Shown here in pieces: positions 39,663 through 49,629 of a DNA stretch of 64,000 nt (position 1 is the first letter of the stretch; every line of letters starts with the position of its first letter). Both the position numbers and the translations under genes were made by a program. The notes under the pieces were generated by a model, which was not told the DNA's origin, did not search any database, and saw only the letters and a list, made by a program, of their open reading frames with translations. This stretch comes from Cutibacterium sp. (lineage in GTDB: Bacteria > Actinomycetota > Actinomycetes > Propionibacteriales > Propionibacteriaceae): positions 62,001 through 126,000 of the forward strand of contig NZ_JAUNEJ010000006.1 in the NCBI RefSeq assembly GCF_030525615.1, in the 5' to 3' direction.

Positions 39663-40292
39663 GTGACTTTTCGCGTCGTCGTGCTCGTTTCAGGCACCGG
39701 AACCCTGTTGCAGTCCCTCATTGATAACCTGCCTGCGCAGGTGAGTATCGTCGCCGTTGGTTCTGACCAGCCTGACGCCATCGCCTTGCAGCGAGCGGAC
39801 AAAGCCGGCATCCCGACCTTCACCGAGCCTCTCCCTCAGGCCGACGCTGACCAGCGGGCCGCCACGAGAGCAGCCTGGGATGTTCGACTAGCTGACGACG
39901 TGACCCGGTTCGCCCCAGATCTGGTTGTGTGTGCTGGTTTCATGAAGCTGCTCGGAACAACCTTCCTGGAACGTTTCGGTGGCCGTACCATCAACTCCCA
40001 CCCGGCATTACTGCCGTCCTTCCCAGGAATCCACGGTCCACGAGATGCCTTGGACTATGGCGTCAAGATCACTGGTGCCACAGTCTTCATGGTCGACGCC
40101 GGGATTGACACCGGCCATATTCTCGCCCAGCGGGCCGTACCCGTCCTCACCGACGACACCGTCGAATCCCTCCACGAACGCATCAAGGTGGAGGAACGTG
40201 AGATGCTCGTCGAGGTTGTCACAGAACTTGCCGGGGTTCGCCCCGGCACACTAAAACTCGGCACCGAACCGTCCCGGAAGGATCCACAGTGA
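39663..40292 (+). CDS. purN: phosphoribosylglycinamide formyltransferase
   Basis: 209 residues. Formyl transfer from 10-formyl-THF to GAR in purine synthesis. [16 protein letters not shown] start, [14 protein letters not shown], and the catalytic Asn/His/Asp set in [14 protein letters not shown] and [14 protein letters not shown] start. Overlaps purH by four bases. Confidence 0.94.
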   Translation: MTFRVVVLVSGTGTLLQSLIDNLPAQVSIVAVGSDQPDAIALQRADKAGIPTFTEPLPQADADQRAATRAAWDVRLADDVTRFAPDLVVCAGFMKLLGTTFLERFGGRTINSHPALLPSFPGIHGPRDALDYGVKITGATVFMVDAGIDTGHILAQRAVPVLTDDTVESLHERIKVEEREMLVEVVTELAGVRPGTLKLGTEPSRKDPQ

Positions 40293-41839
40293 GCGAACGT
40301 CAACCCATCCGTCGCGCCCTCGTCTCTGTCTACGACAAGTCTGGTCTTGACCAGTTGGCCAAGGCCCTCATCGACGCCAAAGTCGAGGTTGTCTCGACCG
40401 GCTCTACCGCCAGGGAGTTGGCATCTCACGGAGTGGCGGTGACCGAGGTCAGTGAAGTTACCGGATTCCCGGAGTGCCTCGACGGTCGGGTCAAGACGCT
40501 CCACCCGAAGATCCACGCCGGAATCCTTGCCGATCGTCGCTTGGAGTCTCACCGCGACCAGCTTTCCGAACTCGACGTCAAGCCTTTCGACCTTGTGGTG
40601 TGCAACCTTTACCCCTTCTCCGAAACCGTGGCTCGCGGGGGAAATTTCGACGAATGTATTGAGAAGATCGACATCGGTGGACCGTCCATGGTGCGCGCTG
40701 CTGCCAAGAATCATGCCAGCGTCGCCGTTGTCACCAACCCTGACCAGTACGAGGACCTTGCCCGCGCCTTGGCGGAGGGCGGCTACACCGTCGAGGAGCG
40801 TCGTGTCCTGGCGGCCCGGGCTTTCGCCCACACTGCCGCCTACGACGTCGCCGTAGCTACGTGGTTCTCCACCCGCGACGGGGTATGTGCAGACGGGGTG
40901 CCGGCGTTTGTTGGCATGACTGGTGAACTCATCCACCCGCTGCGCTACGGCGAGAACTCTCACCAGGCCGCTGCGGTATACCAAAGCTCGGGCGAGGCCG
41001 GTCTGGCTGGTGCGCGTCAGCTTCATGGTAAAGCCATGAGCTACAACAACTACGTCGACACCAACTCGGCCCGTCGCGCTGCCTTTGACTTTGAGGAGCC
41101 GTGCGTTGCCGTCATCAAACACTCCAACCCGTGTGGTATTGCTACCGGTGCGGACATCGCCGAGGCCCACCGCAAGGCCCATGCTTGTGACTCGCTGAGC
41201 GCCTTTGGCGGCGTCATCGCCACCAACCGCCCGGTCAGCGTCGAGATGGCTGAGCAGGTTGCCGAGATTTTCACTGAGGTCGTTGTCGCTCCCGGGTATG
41301 AGGAAGGAGCTGTGGAGATCTTGTCGCGCAAGAAGAACATCCGCCTGTTGGAGGCTCCTGCTCCCAAGGTGGCTGGCTGGGAGCTGCGCCAGATCGACGG
41401 TGGGTTGCTGGCTATGGAGAGCGACGTTTTTCAGGGCGAGGGCGACGATCCGAGCCGGTGGACCCTTGCTGCCGGTGATGTTGTCGATGACGAGACCCTC
41501 GCTGATCTGTTCTTCGCGTGGAAGGCCTGCCGATCGGTGAAGTCCAACGCCATCCTGCTGGCTCACGACAAGGCCTCGGTCGGTGTCGGCATGGGCCAGG
41601 TCAACCGCGTCGATTCCTGCCGTCTAGCTGTGGAGAGGGCCGGTGATCGTGCTGCGGGATCAGTGGCCGCGTCCGACGCCTTCTTCCCCTTCGCTGACGG
41701 ACCTCAGGTGCTCATCGACGCCAAGGTGAAGGCCATCGTCGAGCCGGGTGGATCGATCCGTGACGACCAGACCATTGAGGCTTGCCAGAAGGCTGGCGTT
41801 CCGCTCTACTTCACCGGAACGAGACACTTCTTCCACTGA
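40289..41839 (+). CDS. purH: bifunctional AICAR transformylase/IMP cyclohydrolase
   Basis: 516 residues. N-terminal MGS-type cyclohydrolase ([37 protein letters not shown]) and C-terminal transformylase ([28 protein letters not shown]). Ends FTGTRHFFH as in other PurH. Last two steps to IMP, linking to guaB in the same window. Coupled to purN. Confidence 0.97.
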   Translation: MSERQPIRRALVSVYDKSGLDQLAKALIDAKVEVVSTGSTARELASHGVAVTEVSEVTGFPECLDGRVKTLHPKIHAGILADRRLESHRDQLSELDVKPFDLVVCNLYPFSETVARGGNFDECIEKIDIGGPSMVRAAAKNHASVAVVTNPDQYEDLARALAEGGYTVEERRVLAARAFAHTAAYDVAVATWFSTRDGVCADGVPAFVGMTGELIHPLRYGENSHQAAAVYQSSGEAGLAGARQLHGKAMSYNNYVDTNSARRAAFDFEEPCVAVIKHSNPCGIATGADIAEAHRKAHACDSLSAFGGVIATNRPVSVEMAEQVAEIFTEVVVAPGYEEGAVEILSRKKNIRLLEAPAPKVAGWELRQIDGGLLAMESDVFQGEGDDPSRWTLAAGDVVDDETLADLFFAWKACRSVKSNAILLAHDKASVGVGMGQVNRVDSCRLAVERAGDRAAGSVAASDAFFPFADGPQVLIDAKVKAIVEPGGSIRDDQTIEACQKAGVPLYFTGTRHFFH

Positions 41840-41893
41840 TACCCGGCTCAGCGCATTGAGGCGGATACCTCGGACGTGAGGGTAAGACACACG

Positions 41894-41920
41894 GGGCCTG
41901 GACCATGACGGTCCGGGTCC
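41894..41920 (+). terminator. hairpin terminator of purNH
   Basis: 11-pair stem GGGCCTGGACC / GGTCCGGGTCC with two G-T pairs and a five-base loop, 54 bases after the purH stop. Confidence 0.7.
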
Positions 41921-42034
41921 CGGTAGATCTGTGAGAAGGTTCAGTCGAGCTCGGCTAGTTCCTTAAGCAGGTTCGGTCTACTCACGGCAGTCGGAAAACG
42001 AGAGAGTAATGGGTAAACGGCAAGGGAATTGCTG

Positions 42035-42997
42035 GTGAATGGTGACATGAGGACGTGGGTAGCACTAGGGCGGCAAGCGTTTTCGGTAGTCGCCAGATGG
42101 CTGCGTGATGGGGTTTGCCCCGGTGGCGCTCACTCCCCGTGGATTCCTGCGGACACCCTTGTCGTGCCCTGGTTTTGCTGTCAGACGATGGTCACCCCGT
42201 GGCAATTGGAGGGGTACCGGGTACGACGGGTGGAGGTGGGAGACGACTTCCTGCTCGACGCTGATTCTTTGGCTGCGGCAACGGCGTCATGTCGTCAGCG
42301 CGGTGAACATCCGGTGGTGTTGAGTTGTGAGACTTTCGGAATTCAACCCAGTTTGGCGCTGGCTGGCGCCCTCGAAGTCATCCGTCGTGACGGCATTCCC
42401 GTGGTCGTCGATCGTACCCACTCCTTCTTAGGCCCTTCGTCCCAGCCTGCCGACGTCGAGGTCGTCAGTACTCGCAAGCTTGCACCCCTGACTGAGGTGG
42501 CGTGGGTTAAAGCCGTCGACGATCTCTCGGGTCTGGTGGGAGTACGGGGCGAAGGGGACGAACTCCTGACAGCAGCGCGGCGGCGGTTCCTGGTTGAACC
42601 TGGGGTGGACACCTTCGAGGTGGCGGAGGACTTGGCCGACGAGTGCTGGACTCCGGTGCCGCCAGATGACGACGCTCGTCGAGCATTCGAAGCCTGTGAC
42701 ATTACGGCATACGCACGATTGGTTGAAAAGACGCGGGATGACGTGGTGTCTGGGCTGCCTGAGGCGGTTCATGTCGTCAATCCGAGAGCGTCGTGCGCGG
42801 TCGTCCTCCAGCACCCGGACGCTGCGGAGATCGCTGATCGGTTGCGAGATGTCGGGATCGTTGGTCCGTTGCACTGGGATCGCCCGCGTCACCTGGACGT
42901 TGAATGGCCAGATGATCTCGTCAGTCTGCCGCCGGTCATGGATGGAAGCACCATTGATCGGGTTGTTGAGGTCGTCACTGTGGTGGTCAACCGGTGA
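42035..42997 (+). CDS. PLP-dependent aminotransferase-fold protein of unknown substrate
   Basis: 320 residues. [20 protein letters not shown] and [13 protein letters not shown], then [16 protein letters not shown], resemble the PLP-binding Asp and Schiff-base Lys region of fold type I DegT/cysteine-desulfurase-like enzymes. The protein is short (most relatives are 370-400 residues) and the start of the fold seems abbreviated. GTG at 42035 has AAGGGA upstream; a TTG two codons earlier is possible. It stands alone between purH and folD. Substrate cannot be named. Confidence 0.55.
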   Translation: MNGDMRTWVALGRQAFSVVARWLRDGVCPGGAHSPWIPADTLVVPWFCCQTMVTPWQLEGYRVRRVEVGDDFLLDADSLAAATASCRQRGEHPVVLSCETFGIQPSLALAGALEVIRRDGIPVVVDRTHSFLGPSSQPADVEVVSTRKLAPLTEVAWVKAVDDLSGLVGVRGEGDELLTAARRRFLVEPGVDTFEVAEDLADECWTPVPPDDDARRAFEACDITAYARLVEKTRDDVVSGLPEAVHVVNPRASCAVVLQHPDAAEIADRLRDVGIVGPLHWDRPRHLDVEWPDDLVSLPPVMDGSTIDRVVEVVTVVVNR

Positions 42998-43055
42998 GGG
43001 GCCTCGTCTCGTGGAAAGATGGGGTGCTGTTGAGATCGTGACACAAGGAGGATCC

Positions 43056-43919
43056 ATGAGCGCTCAGAAACTCGACGGTAAAGCCACGGCTGCCGCCATC
43101 AAGTCCGAGCTTGCCGAACGAGTAGCAGCCCTACGCGACAAAGGAGTTGTTCCGGGGCTGGGGACGGTCCTCGTCGGGGATGATCCCGCGTCTCACCAGT
43201 ACGTCGCCGGTAAGCACCGCGACTGCGCTCAGGTAGGGATTGAGTCGATTCGGGTCGATCTTCCTGGTGACGTCACGTCGGAGGAGCTTGCTCAGGAGAT
43301 TCGCGGACTCAATGCCAATCCACGTTGCACCGGGTACATCGTCCAGCTGCCGCTACCAGACCATATCGACACTAACTGGGCTCTCAACCTCATTGATCCC
43401 GACAAGGATGCCGACGGTTTGACCCCCGCGTCCTTGGGACGGTTGGTTCTCAATGAGCCGGCTCCGCTGCCGTGCACCCCGCGCGGCATCGTGGAGCTGT
43501 TGACTCGGCATGGGATTGAGCTGCCGGGAGCCAATGTGTGCGTGGTGGGCCGTGGCACGACGGTTGGTCGTCCGCTGGGATTGCTGCTGACCCGGCGTAC
43601 CGAGAACTGCACGGTCACGTTGTGCCACACCGGTACCCGGAATCTCGCTGACCACACCCGTCAGGCGGACATCATCGTCGGTGCGGCAGGATCCCCGGGG
43701 CTCATTGACGCGAGCATGATTCGTGAGGGAGCCGTACTCGTTGACGTCGGTGTGTCGCGTTCGGCTGAGGGGAAGATCTTGGGCGACTTCGCCGCTGACG
43801 TGTGGGACAAGGCCGCATGGGTTTCGCCCAACCCGGGTGGGGTCGGTCCGATGACCCGCGCCATGTTGCTGTCCAACGTCGTCGACAGGGCCGAAAAGCT
43901 CGCAGCGGATCCTTCATGA
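43056..43919 (+). CDS. folD: methylenetetrahydrofolate dehydrogenase/cyclohydrolase
   Basis: 287 residues. Makes 10-formyl-THF used by PurN and PurH. Active-site Tyr and Lys in [46 protein letters not shown], the NADP loop [16 protein letters not shown] and [25 protein letters not shown] precedes the ATG. Overlaps the next gene by four bases. Confidence 0.96.
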   Translation: MSAQKLDGKATAAAIKSELAERVAALRDKGVVPGLGTVLVGDDPASHQYVAGKHRDCAQVGIESIRVDLPGDVTSEELAQEIRGLNANPRCTGYIVQLPLPDHIDTNWALNLIDPDKDADGLTPASLGRLVLNEPAPLPCTPRGIVELLTRHGIELPGANVCVVGRGTTVGRPLGLLLTRRTENCTVTLCHTGTRNLADHTRQADIIVGAAGSPGLIDASMIREGAVLVDVGVSRSAEGKILGDFAADVWDKAAWVSPNPGGVGPMTRAMLLSNVVDRAEKLAADPS

Positions 43920-44224
43920 GTCAACAAACAGGTGCTACTCGACGACCCAATGGTCGTTACACCGCGTTAAGGGCACGTCTGGAGTCGTGGTCTGCGCTGA
44001 CCGTCTGCTTACTCGGAGTTGCTGCGTCCGCAATTGTCATGGCAACAGGGCACTGGAGACGCGGTGCGATGATCTTCGCTGTTTCGGTGCTGCTGGCCGG
44101 ATTATTGAGGGCGGTGCTACCCGACCAGCTTGCCGGAGTGTTGGCGGTACGGGCGCGATGGGTGGATTCGCTGCTTCTGCTGGGCTTGGGGACCTTCATG
44201 GTTATCGTCATCTTGACCAGGTGA
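43916..44224 (+). CDS. DUF3017 small membrane protein
   Basis: 102 residues with three hydrophobic helices ([37 protein letters not shown] and [16 protein letters not shown]). The folD-DUF3017 pairing is conserved in actinobacteria, and [22 protein letters not shown] matches the family. Function unknown. The start codon overlaps the folD stop (ATGA). Its last codons lie in a 15-base tandem repeat. Confidence 0.85.
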   Translation: MSQQTGATRRPNGRYTALRARLESWSALTVCLLGVAASAIVMATGHWRRGAMIFAVSVLLAGLLRAVLPDQLAGVLAVRARWVDSLLLLGLGTFMVIVILTR

Positions 44225-44240
44225 CTCTTGACCAGGTGAC
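44211..44240 (+). repeat. exact 15-base tandem repeat across the DUF3017 stop codon
   Basis: TCTTGACCAGGTGAC occurs twice with no gap. The TGA stop falls in the first unit, so the duplication adds only 3' untranslated sequence. Confidence 0.7.
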
Positions 44241-44476
44241 GATTCGGGCAGTCCGCAGCCCTGTTCGGTGTCTTTGGAAACCATTTCCCGGTGTCTGAGT
44301 CGTCTGGCGGATATCGGTTGTCGTGCGGTAGTTGCGCTGAGTGTTGACGCTCAGATGTCGTTTTAGCTGGGCCGTTGCCGGTGTTACGCCAGGATCGCGC
44401 ACCTGCACCGTGTAAACCTGGCGCAGGTGCGTAATATTTGGCGCAACTGCATAAGACCTCGGGTATATAGCTCGGC
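44241..44476. other. intergenic gap with a hairpin
   Basis: CGCACCTGC (44398-44406) pairs with GCAGGTGCG (44423-44431) across a 16-base loop and may terminate the aldehyde dehydrogenase gene read from the other strand. No gene is seen. Confidence 0.45.
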
Positions 44477-45832
44477 TCAGTGTGCGTCGAGGACGCAACG
44501 ACGCCGACGGGCGAAGCTGCGGGCAGAGGTCAGCCCCTCTCCGGTCGGTCCGGCGATGGTAAAGGTCGCAAATCCCTCCCCATTGATGCCGATACCGGCA
44601 AATGATGGCCCGTTCTTGACGAAAATCGTCGTCTGAATGCGTCGAGCCATAAGGTCGAGCCGTGAGACATCCCGGGAGTGCATGATCGCGGTGTGACGGT
44701 TCCCGTGTTCTAGCTCCACTGCCAGATCAATGGCGGTGAGGTAATCAGTGACGGGTACCACCGGGACGACCGGCATGAGCATTTCGACTTGGACGAAGGG
44801 GTCCAGCGGGTCGGTGACCATGGTGATGAGCCGGGTATCTTGTTCGGGTTCGATACCGGCGGCACGCAGAATCTTCTGAGCGTCTTGGCCAACCCAAGCG
44901 GTGTTGGGCTTCGTGCCAGACCGGTTGAGCAGCAGAGATCGCAATTGTGCAAGATCCTCCGGATCACTGATGACTTGGGCGCCATTGGCTTTCAGTGCGG
45001 CCATGAACTCCGGCAGCACGGAGGCGACGACGATCATCTCCTTCTCAGCGGTGCACGGTAGGTTGTTGTCGAAGCTGGCTCCCTGCACTATGTCAGCTGC
45101 CGCTTTGGCGATGTTGGCGGTTTCGTCGACGACGACGGGCGGGTTACCCGATCCCGCGCCGATGGCTTTCTTGCCGCTCGACAGCACCATGTTGACAATC
45201 TGTGGGCCGCCGGTGGCTACCAACATCGCGATGTCCGGGTGACTGATGAGCTGCTTGGTCGTCTCGGGAGTCGGTTTTGCGATAAGGGTGATGAGGTTGG
45301 CGGGGGCACCGGCCGCTATCATCGCGCGGTTGAGGATGTCGACCAGCCAGGTGCTGAGGAGTCGAGCCCTGGGATGGGGGCTGAAGACGACGGTGTTACC
45401 TGCCGAGAGCATTCCGATCGTGTTGCAAATGATGGTTTCGGTGGGGTTGGTTGTCGGGGTGATGGCGCCGATGACTCCGTAGGGGGAGTACTCGAGGGTG
45501 GTCAGCCCGTCGTCACCTTGATGAGCCTCCATGACGAGGTCCTCGACTCCCGGGGTGCGAGTGGCGGCGTAGAGATTCTTGAGCACCTTGTGATGAGCAT
45601 TTCCCATCTTGGTTTCCTCGACGGCTGCGGCACCCATGTACTCCAGCCGCTCCTGCTGGCTTGCAGCCGCACGGACGGCGTCGACAAAGGCGCGACGTTG
45701 TGCTAGGGAGCATTCCGAGAAAGCGATGAAGGCTCTACGGGCCACGCCCACCGCTGAGTTCACGTCATTGAAGACTCCCTCGAGTTCCTCGACGTTAGGT
45801 TCGGTGACGGGGCGGTTAGCTGTGATGGTCAT
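44477..45832 (-). CDS. acylating acetaldehyde/propionaldehyde dehydrogenase (EutE/PduP type)
   Basis: About 451 residues. Converts an aldehyde and CoA to acyl-CoA with NAD+. Catalytic Cys260 in SFDNNLPCTAEKE, NAD region SPYGVIGAITPTTNPTETIICNTIGMLSAGNTVVFSPHP, and GNPPVVVDETANI. This is the CoA-acylating branch, not a hydrolytic ALDH. No microcompartment shell or eut/pdu genes lie beside it. Start at 45832 with GAAGGAG upstream; the long upstream frame is not conserved in character. Confidence 0.9.
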   Translation of the reverse strand: MTITANRPVTEPNVEELEGVFNDVNSAVGVARRAFIAFSECSLAQRRAFVDAVRAAASQQERLEYMGAAAVEETKMGNAHHKVLKNLYAATRTPGVEDLVMEAHQGDDGLTTLEYSPYGVIGAITPTTNPTETIICNTIGMLSAGNTVVFSPHPRARLLSTWLVDILNRAMIAAGAPANLITLIAKPTPETTKQLISHPDIAMLVATGGPQIVNMVLSSGKKAIGAGSGNPPVVVDETANIAKAAADIVQGASFDNNLPCTAEKEMIVVASVLPEFMAALKANGAQVISDPEDLAQLRSLLLNRSGTKPNTAWVGQDAQKILRAAGIEPEQDTRLITMVTDPLDPFVQVEMLMPVVPVVPVTDYLTAIDLAVELEHGNRHTAIMHSRDVSRLDLMARRIQTTIFVKNGPSFAGIGINGEGFATFTIAGPTGEGLTSARSFARRRRCVLDAH

Positions 45833-46107
45833 AATTGCTGGCTCCTTCGGGTGCGGATTCCTGGGGGAGATCCGCCTCTTTGCGGTGGACCTCAGGACAT
45901 CTGATGTAGCGACCATAAGAATGACGAATCTTGTTCGTCTAGGGCTAAACGAAGAACAGGCCCGAAGTGCAGCTGAGGTAAACCTGCGTGTGCACCGATG
46001 TGCATGACGAAACAAAGGTAACGTGTGGGATTTATCACCGCTATCTTGAGGTCAAGAGGCTTCTAAAACCGCGTTATATCAGGGTTGCAAGCAGAAATGC
46101 ACACACT
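45833..46107. other. upstream region of the aldehyde dehydrogenase gene, no gene seen
   Basis: Presumably carries the promoter of the minus-strand gene. From about 46020 the sequence becomes A+T-richer and leads into the IS remnants. Confidence 0.4.
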
Positions 46108-46444
46108 GCTAATGGTGTAAACCACTGCACACTTGTGCGGCTCATCACAAACGAGAGTGTGGGGTGGTTGATGGTGTGGCGGTGCTGGGAGTGGCCTGGA
46201 ACACCGTAAATGGCCGTCGGCCGCCGCCTACTGATTAACGATCCAACTCGCCTCGATGGCGTCACTGCGATCGGGGCTGGGCGAACACGTGTGGTCCAAC
46301 ACCGCTACAGCCGGCAGGTATGTCATCGTGATTATCGGCCCCACACCGCCCGCCGAGACCAGCCACCCGCCTCGTTACTCCCCGCAGGCGTAAGCAACGT
46401 CATGCGTAACTACAGCTAATAGTGTCAGCCACTGCAGACTTGTG
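46108..46444. repeat. imperfect 30-base direct repeats flanking an IS remnant
   Basis: GCTAATGGTGTAAACCACTG at 46108 and GCTAATAGTGTCAGCCACTG at 46415 begin two 30-base copies that agree at 26 positions. They bracket the mosaic transposase remnant. Confidence 0.55.
46150..46419 (+). pseudogene. mosaic remnant: ISL3 transposase fragment joined to IS481 C-terminus
   Basis: The first part reads VLGVAWNTVN in one frame, then LINDPTRLDGVTAIG in another and GEHVWSNT and GRYVIVII in a third: the ISL3 transposase HTH and first catalytic-Asp region with frameshifts. From about 46337 it becomes PHTARRDQPPASLLPAGVSNVMRNYS, the C-terminus of an IS481 transposase. The same IS481 end recurs at 52560-52631, 57262-57338 and, inverted, at 58892-58945. 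Confidence 0.7.
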
Positions 46445-46510
46445 TACAACTGTCAGGAGGACGGCAATCGTCACACAATGCCCTCAAACAGGTGTCATGA
46501 CACGCAAAAC

Positions 46511-46538
46511 GGGCCCGGAAACCTTGGTTTCCGGGCCC
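46511..46538 (-). terminator. hairpin terminator of the truncated mdh copy
   Basis: GGGCCCGGAAACC / GGTTTCCGGGCCC, 13 pairs, loop TT. It is the duplicate of the mdh terminator at 59134. Confidence 0.85.
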
Positions 46539-46551
46539 ATTCGTCACAGGA

Positions 46552-46906
46552 TCAGATGAGGCCGAGTTCCTTGGCGGAGGCGTCGATCTTGGCGCGCGAG
46601 AAGTCGTCGATCTCGAGACCCTGAACGATGTCGACTTTGCCGTTTTTGATGGTGACGGGGAAGGAGGAGATGAGGCCCTCAGGTACTCCGTAGGAGCCGT
46701 CGGACGGGATGGCCATGGACACCCAGTCACCCTCGGGGGTGGAGTTCATCCAGTCACGCATACACTCAACGGTGGCATTCGCGGCGGAGGCAGCGGAGGA
46801 GGCACCGCGGGCGTCGATAATGGCTGCGCCGCGTTTGGCGACCGTTGGGATGAATTCGTTTTCGATCCACGCCTCGTCCACCAGATCGGCAGCCTTCTGG
46901 CCTGCG
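46552..46906 (-). pseudogene. truncated duplicate of the malate dehydrogenase C-terminus
   Basis: Matches the last third of the intact mdh (59175-59559) almost base for base, from the terminator to TGGCCTGCG, then breaks into IS3 sequence. It lacks 30 bases (10 residues, [10 protein letters not shown] of the intact gene), lost between near-identical GTTCCTTG/GTTCTTTG words. Two residue changes (D for N and N for D) are seen. An open frame continues to an ATG at 46926 supplied by IS3 sequence, but it has no NAD-binding half and cannot be active. Confidence 0.9.
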
Positions 46907-47052
46907 CCAGGCTCCTGGTTAGTCAATGGTCACACCGGTTCAACAACCACCATCCTCACTCCTCGCTGGGCTACCAAGCCCCCAACGAGTACGCTAAACA
47001 ATGGAAGAAAAGAACACAGTCAACACCTAAGTCGACTGGACCTAATTCCTAG
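46907..47052 (+). pseudogene. 3' end of an IS3-family transposase (orfB)
   Basis: On the plus strand the frame ending at TAG 47050-47052 reads [25 protein letters not shown], the typical C-terminus of IS3-family integrase-core transposases (HSSLGY-P-EYA). The upstream part is missing and is joined directly to the mdh fragment. Confidence 0.75.
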
Positions 47053-47187
47053 ACCACTCCAGAGCGTGTCAAGAGCGAATGGGTGAGGGGTAAGTATGAC
47101 GGGCTTGACACCCCACTGATTATGAGCCTCTTCGTGGCAAGTGGTCGCCTGCCATTAAACAACTATTTGTTTCTACAAGGAGGAATC
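47053..47187. other. upstream region of the lysin pseudogene
   Basis: Contains TTGACA at 47104-47109 with no clear -10 at standard spacing, and ends in a strong ribosome site AAGGAGG (47177-47183) five bases before the ATG. Confidence 0.4.
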
Positions 47188-49629
47188 ATGGCAGATCAAA
47201 TGGTATTGAAAACACAGTAATGGTTGAACGATACCTATAAAGACAATAGCGGGTTCGGATCAGTAGAAGAGACCGGCCAGACGGGATGGGACACCATCTA
47301 CGGGTTGATTCGTGCCCTGCAGATCGAGCTGGGGATCACCGATACCGCGAATAACTTCGGTGAGGGTACGCAATCGCGTTTCAAAAGCCGTTGGCCAAAC
47401 GGTATCACAAAAAGGGACACAAACAATAACATTTACGGAATTATTCAAGGTGCCCTATGGTGTAAAGGATACCCAGCGGAATATGGTGGAATTACGGCAC
47501 AATTCACCGACAACGTGGCTGATTCTATTATTCAGCTCAAACAAGACATCGGCTTGAGAGAGACGAGTTCAACGATTGACCTTGAACTGATGATGGCGTT
47601 ACTATCCATGAAGCAGTTTAAACTATTGTCTGCTTATGGCGGAAAAACAGCGATCCGCACCGCCCAACAGACAATTAACCGCAGATAAAAACGCTACACG
47701 GGTATAATTCCGACTGACGGTTTGTATGGACGTGAAATGAGCACAGCCCTGATCCAAGTCCTACAAGCTATCGAAGGATTCACCCCGGCTGAAGCGACCG
47801 GTAATTTCGGCGATGGAACCAGGTCCCGCCTGCAAACCATTAGTAGCGGTACCAGTGAGTGGGTATGGCTTGCCAGCGTGGCACTACTATGCAACGGATA
47901 CTCTACCGAACCGGTGTCAACATGGAATGACGCGCTTGCCACTCTCCTACGACGTTTCCAATCGGCATATGCCATCCCCGTCACAGGAGCTGCTGATCCG
48001 ACTACCTGGATGAGCCTACTCACCTTTAAAGGAGACCCGAACCGTGCCTGTATAGCCTGTGACACCCGGTTTGAGATCACCGATGAGCTTGCTGAGCATC
48101 TGAAAGCTGATGGCTATCAGATCGTAGGACGGTACTTGTCTGAACCTGGACAGGAAAGCTTGCTGGAAGATGACTATTTCAAAGCGCTACGCACCGGTGA
48201 GTTGGAGCGAATCGTTCGTCATGGGTTGAAATACTTTCCTATTTTCCAAGAATACTCAACCAAATTAAGGTATTTCACACCGGAAACCGGTGCGCGTCAC
48301 GCAAAAGAAGCCCAAGCGACAGCCCAGCGTCTTGGAATTCCTTCAACGGTGATCTATTTTGCGGTCGACTATGACGCTACAGATCCTGAAATCGATAGCA
48401 ATATGATCCCTTACTTCCGAGCAGTCTCTGAGAATTTAGGAGGTGGATATCGGGTCGGCATATACGCCTCACGCAATATTTGCACACGCATAGCTCAAGG
48501 AGGATACTCGGTTGCGTCGTTCGTGTCCGACATGTCCACGGGATTCTCAGGCAACCTCGGCTTTCCAATCCCAGACAATTGGGCCTTCGACCAATTCCAC
48601 GAAATCAGCGGATACCGAGAGAAGTGGGATCTCGACCGAGTCGCTTACTCGGGAAGAGTTTCGGCTGTATCAACTGTCAAAAAAGCTGCAGCTGAATACT
48701 CGTCAATCTCACTTATTGACCTTATTGAAGCCCTTGAAAATAGATTTGACGAAATGCGCAGCATCTACGCGGATTACGGATTCGGCACCGATACTAGACC
48801 TGCAGAAGAAGGAACCATCAAACGACTACGAGTACCCACGTGGCACTGTATCCTCAATCACTTGGCGAAATCTTATCTTAAGGACGGGGTGCGCTGGGCG
48901 CTGTCAGTTGAACCTTCCCGGAAAGCTGACGCTTCACGTCTTGAGTCAGATCCCATCGCTTCTGAAATTATCGCCGCTTTGAACAAGTGGATTGATGATG
49001 AACCGGAATTATGGCAAGATCCATATGGAGGCAGTGTTGATGTTGCGCATATGACAGTTACAACACTCGGCTACGTAAACATGAATCCATTAGTTGCAGA
49101 TAAATGGACAGGTTGGGCTGGAGATTTAGCATCGGCGTTAGGCTACATTCAGAAAATAGTTGATATGAACCCAAACTCAGATCCATCAGAAATCGCGAAA
49201 GCCCTTGTAGGCCAGGGAGATGATTATAAATCCCATGAGGGGCTTCAAGGTTTGAAATTACCCGATGTACTACGGAATAACTGCAACTACTCCGACCTTT
49301 GTAGTGACGGCGATGCTATTTCGTTCGCAGCTATCCTAGAGGACGCTGTTAACATCAATACACATCTTCTTTCGCAGACTATGCGCGGATACTACTACAA
49401 TCCCGTAGTACTATCACGACGGTTTAAGAGAATTTCAGAAAGCGTCGGTGCAAATGATCTTGAATCTGCTAAGAAAAAGTTCTATTCAGAGATAGATGGC
49501 AACCTGGATAATAGATATGTTGGTGTGCTCACAGACGGCTACGATGGTGCGACAGGGTACTCAGAGGCGGAGATATCTCAGTCTGTTAAACAAGCGGCTT
49601 GCGATGCGCTTGCTGAATTTATTTACTAG
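47188..49629 (+). pseudogene. DUF1906 glycoside-hydrolase-like lysin with two in-frame stop codons
   Basis: One frame of 814 codons from ATG 47188, with AAGGAGG ideally placed, to TAG 49627. It is broken by TAA at 47218 (after VLKTQ, before WLNDTY) and TAA at 47686 (after INRR, before KRYTGI). Both sides of each stop match the same domain architecture: two peptidoglycan-binding-like repeats (IYGLIRALQIELG and LYGREMSTALIQVLQ), then a DUF1906 (Rv2525c-like) TIM-barrel with CDTRFEI, IVGRYLS, IYFAVDYDATDPEI and WAFDQFHEI, then about 330 residues of unknown fold. The last 635 residues are intact from TTG 47722. Low GC marks foreign origin. Cell-wall hydrolysis is the expected ancestral role. Confidence 0.75.

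Noticed and set aside
40055..41566. 503-codon minus-strand frame opposite purH
   Set aside because: Antisense shadow spanning purN-purH; no recognisable domain.
46511..46906. Possibility that the mdh duplicate is a phage or integron attachment site
   Set aside because: The repeat is about 400 bases, no integrase gene is seen in the island, and the inner edge of the left copy abuts an IS3 fragment; IS-driven duplication is simpler.
47218..47688. Stop-codon reassignment in the lysin gene
   Set aside because: Many other genes here end in TAA or have it as a normal stop, and no suppressor tRNA gene is visible; mutation is the simpler reading.
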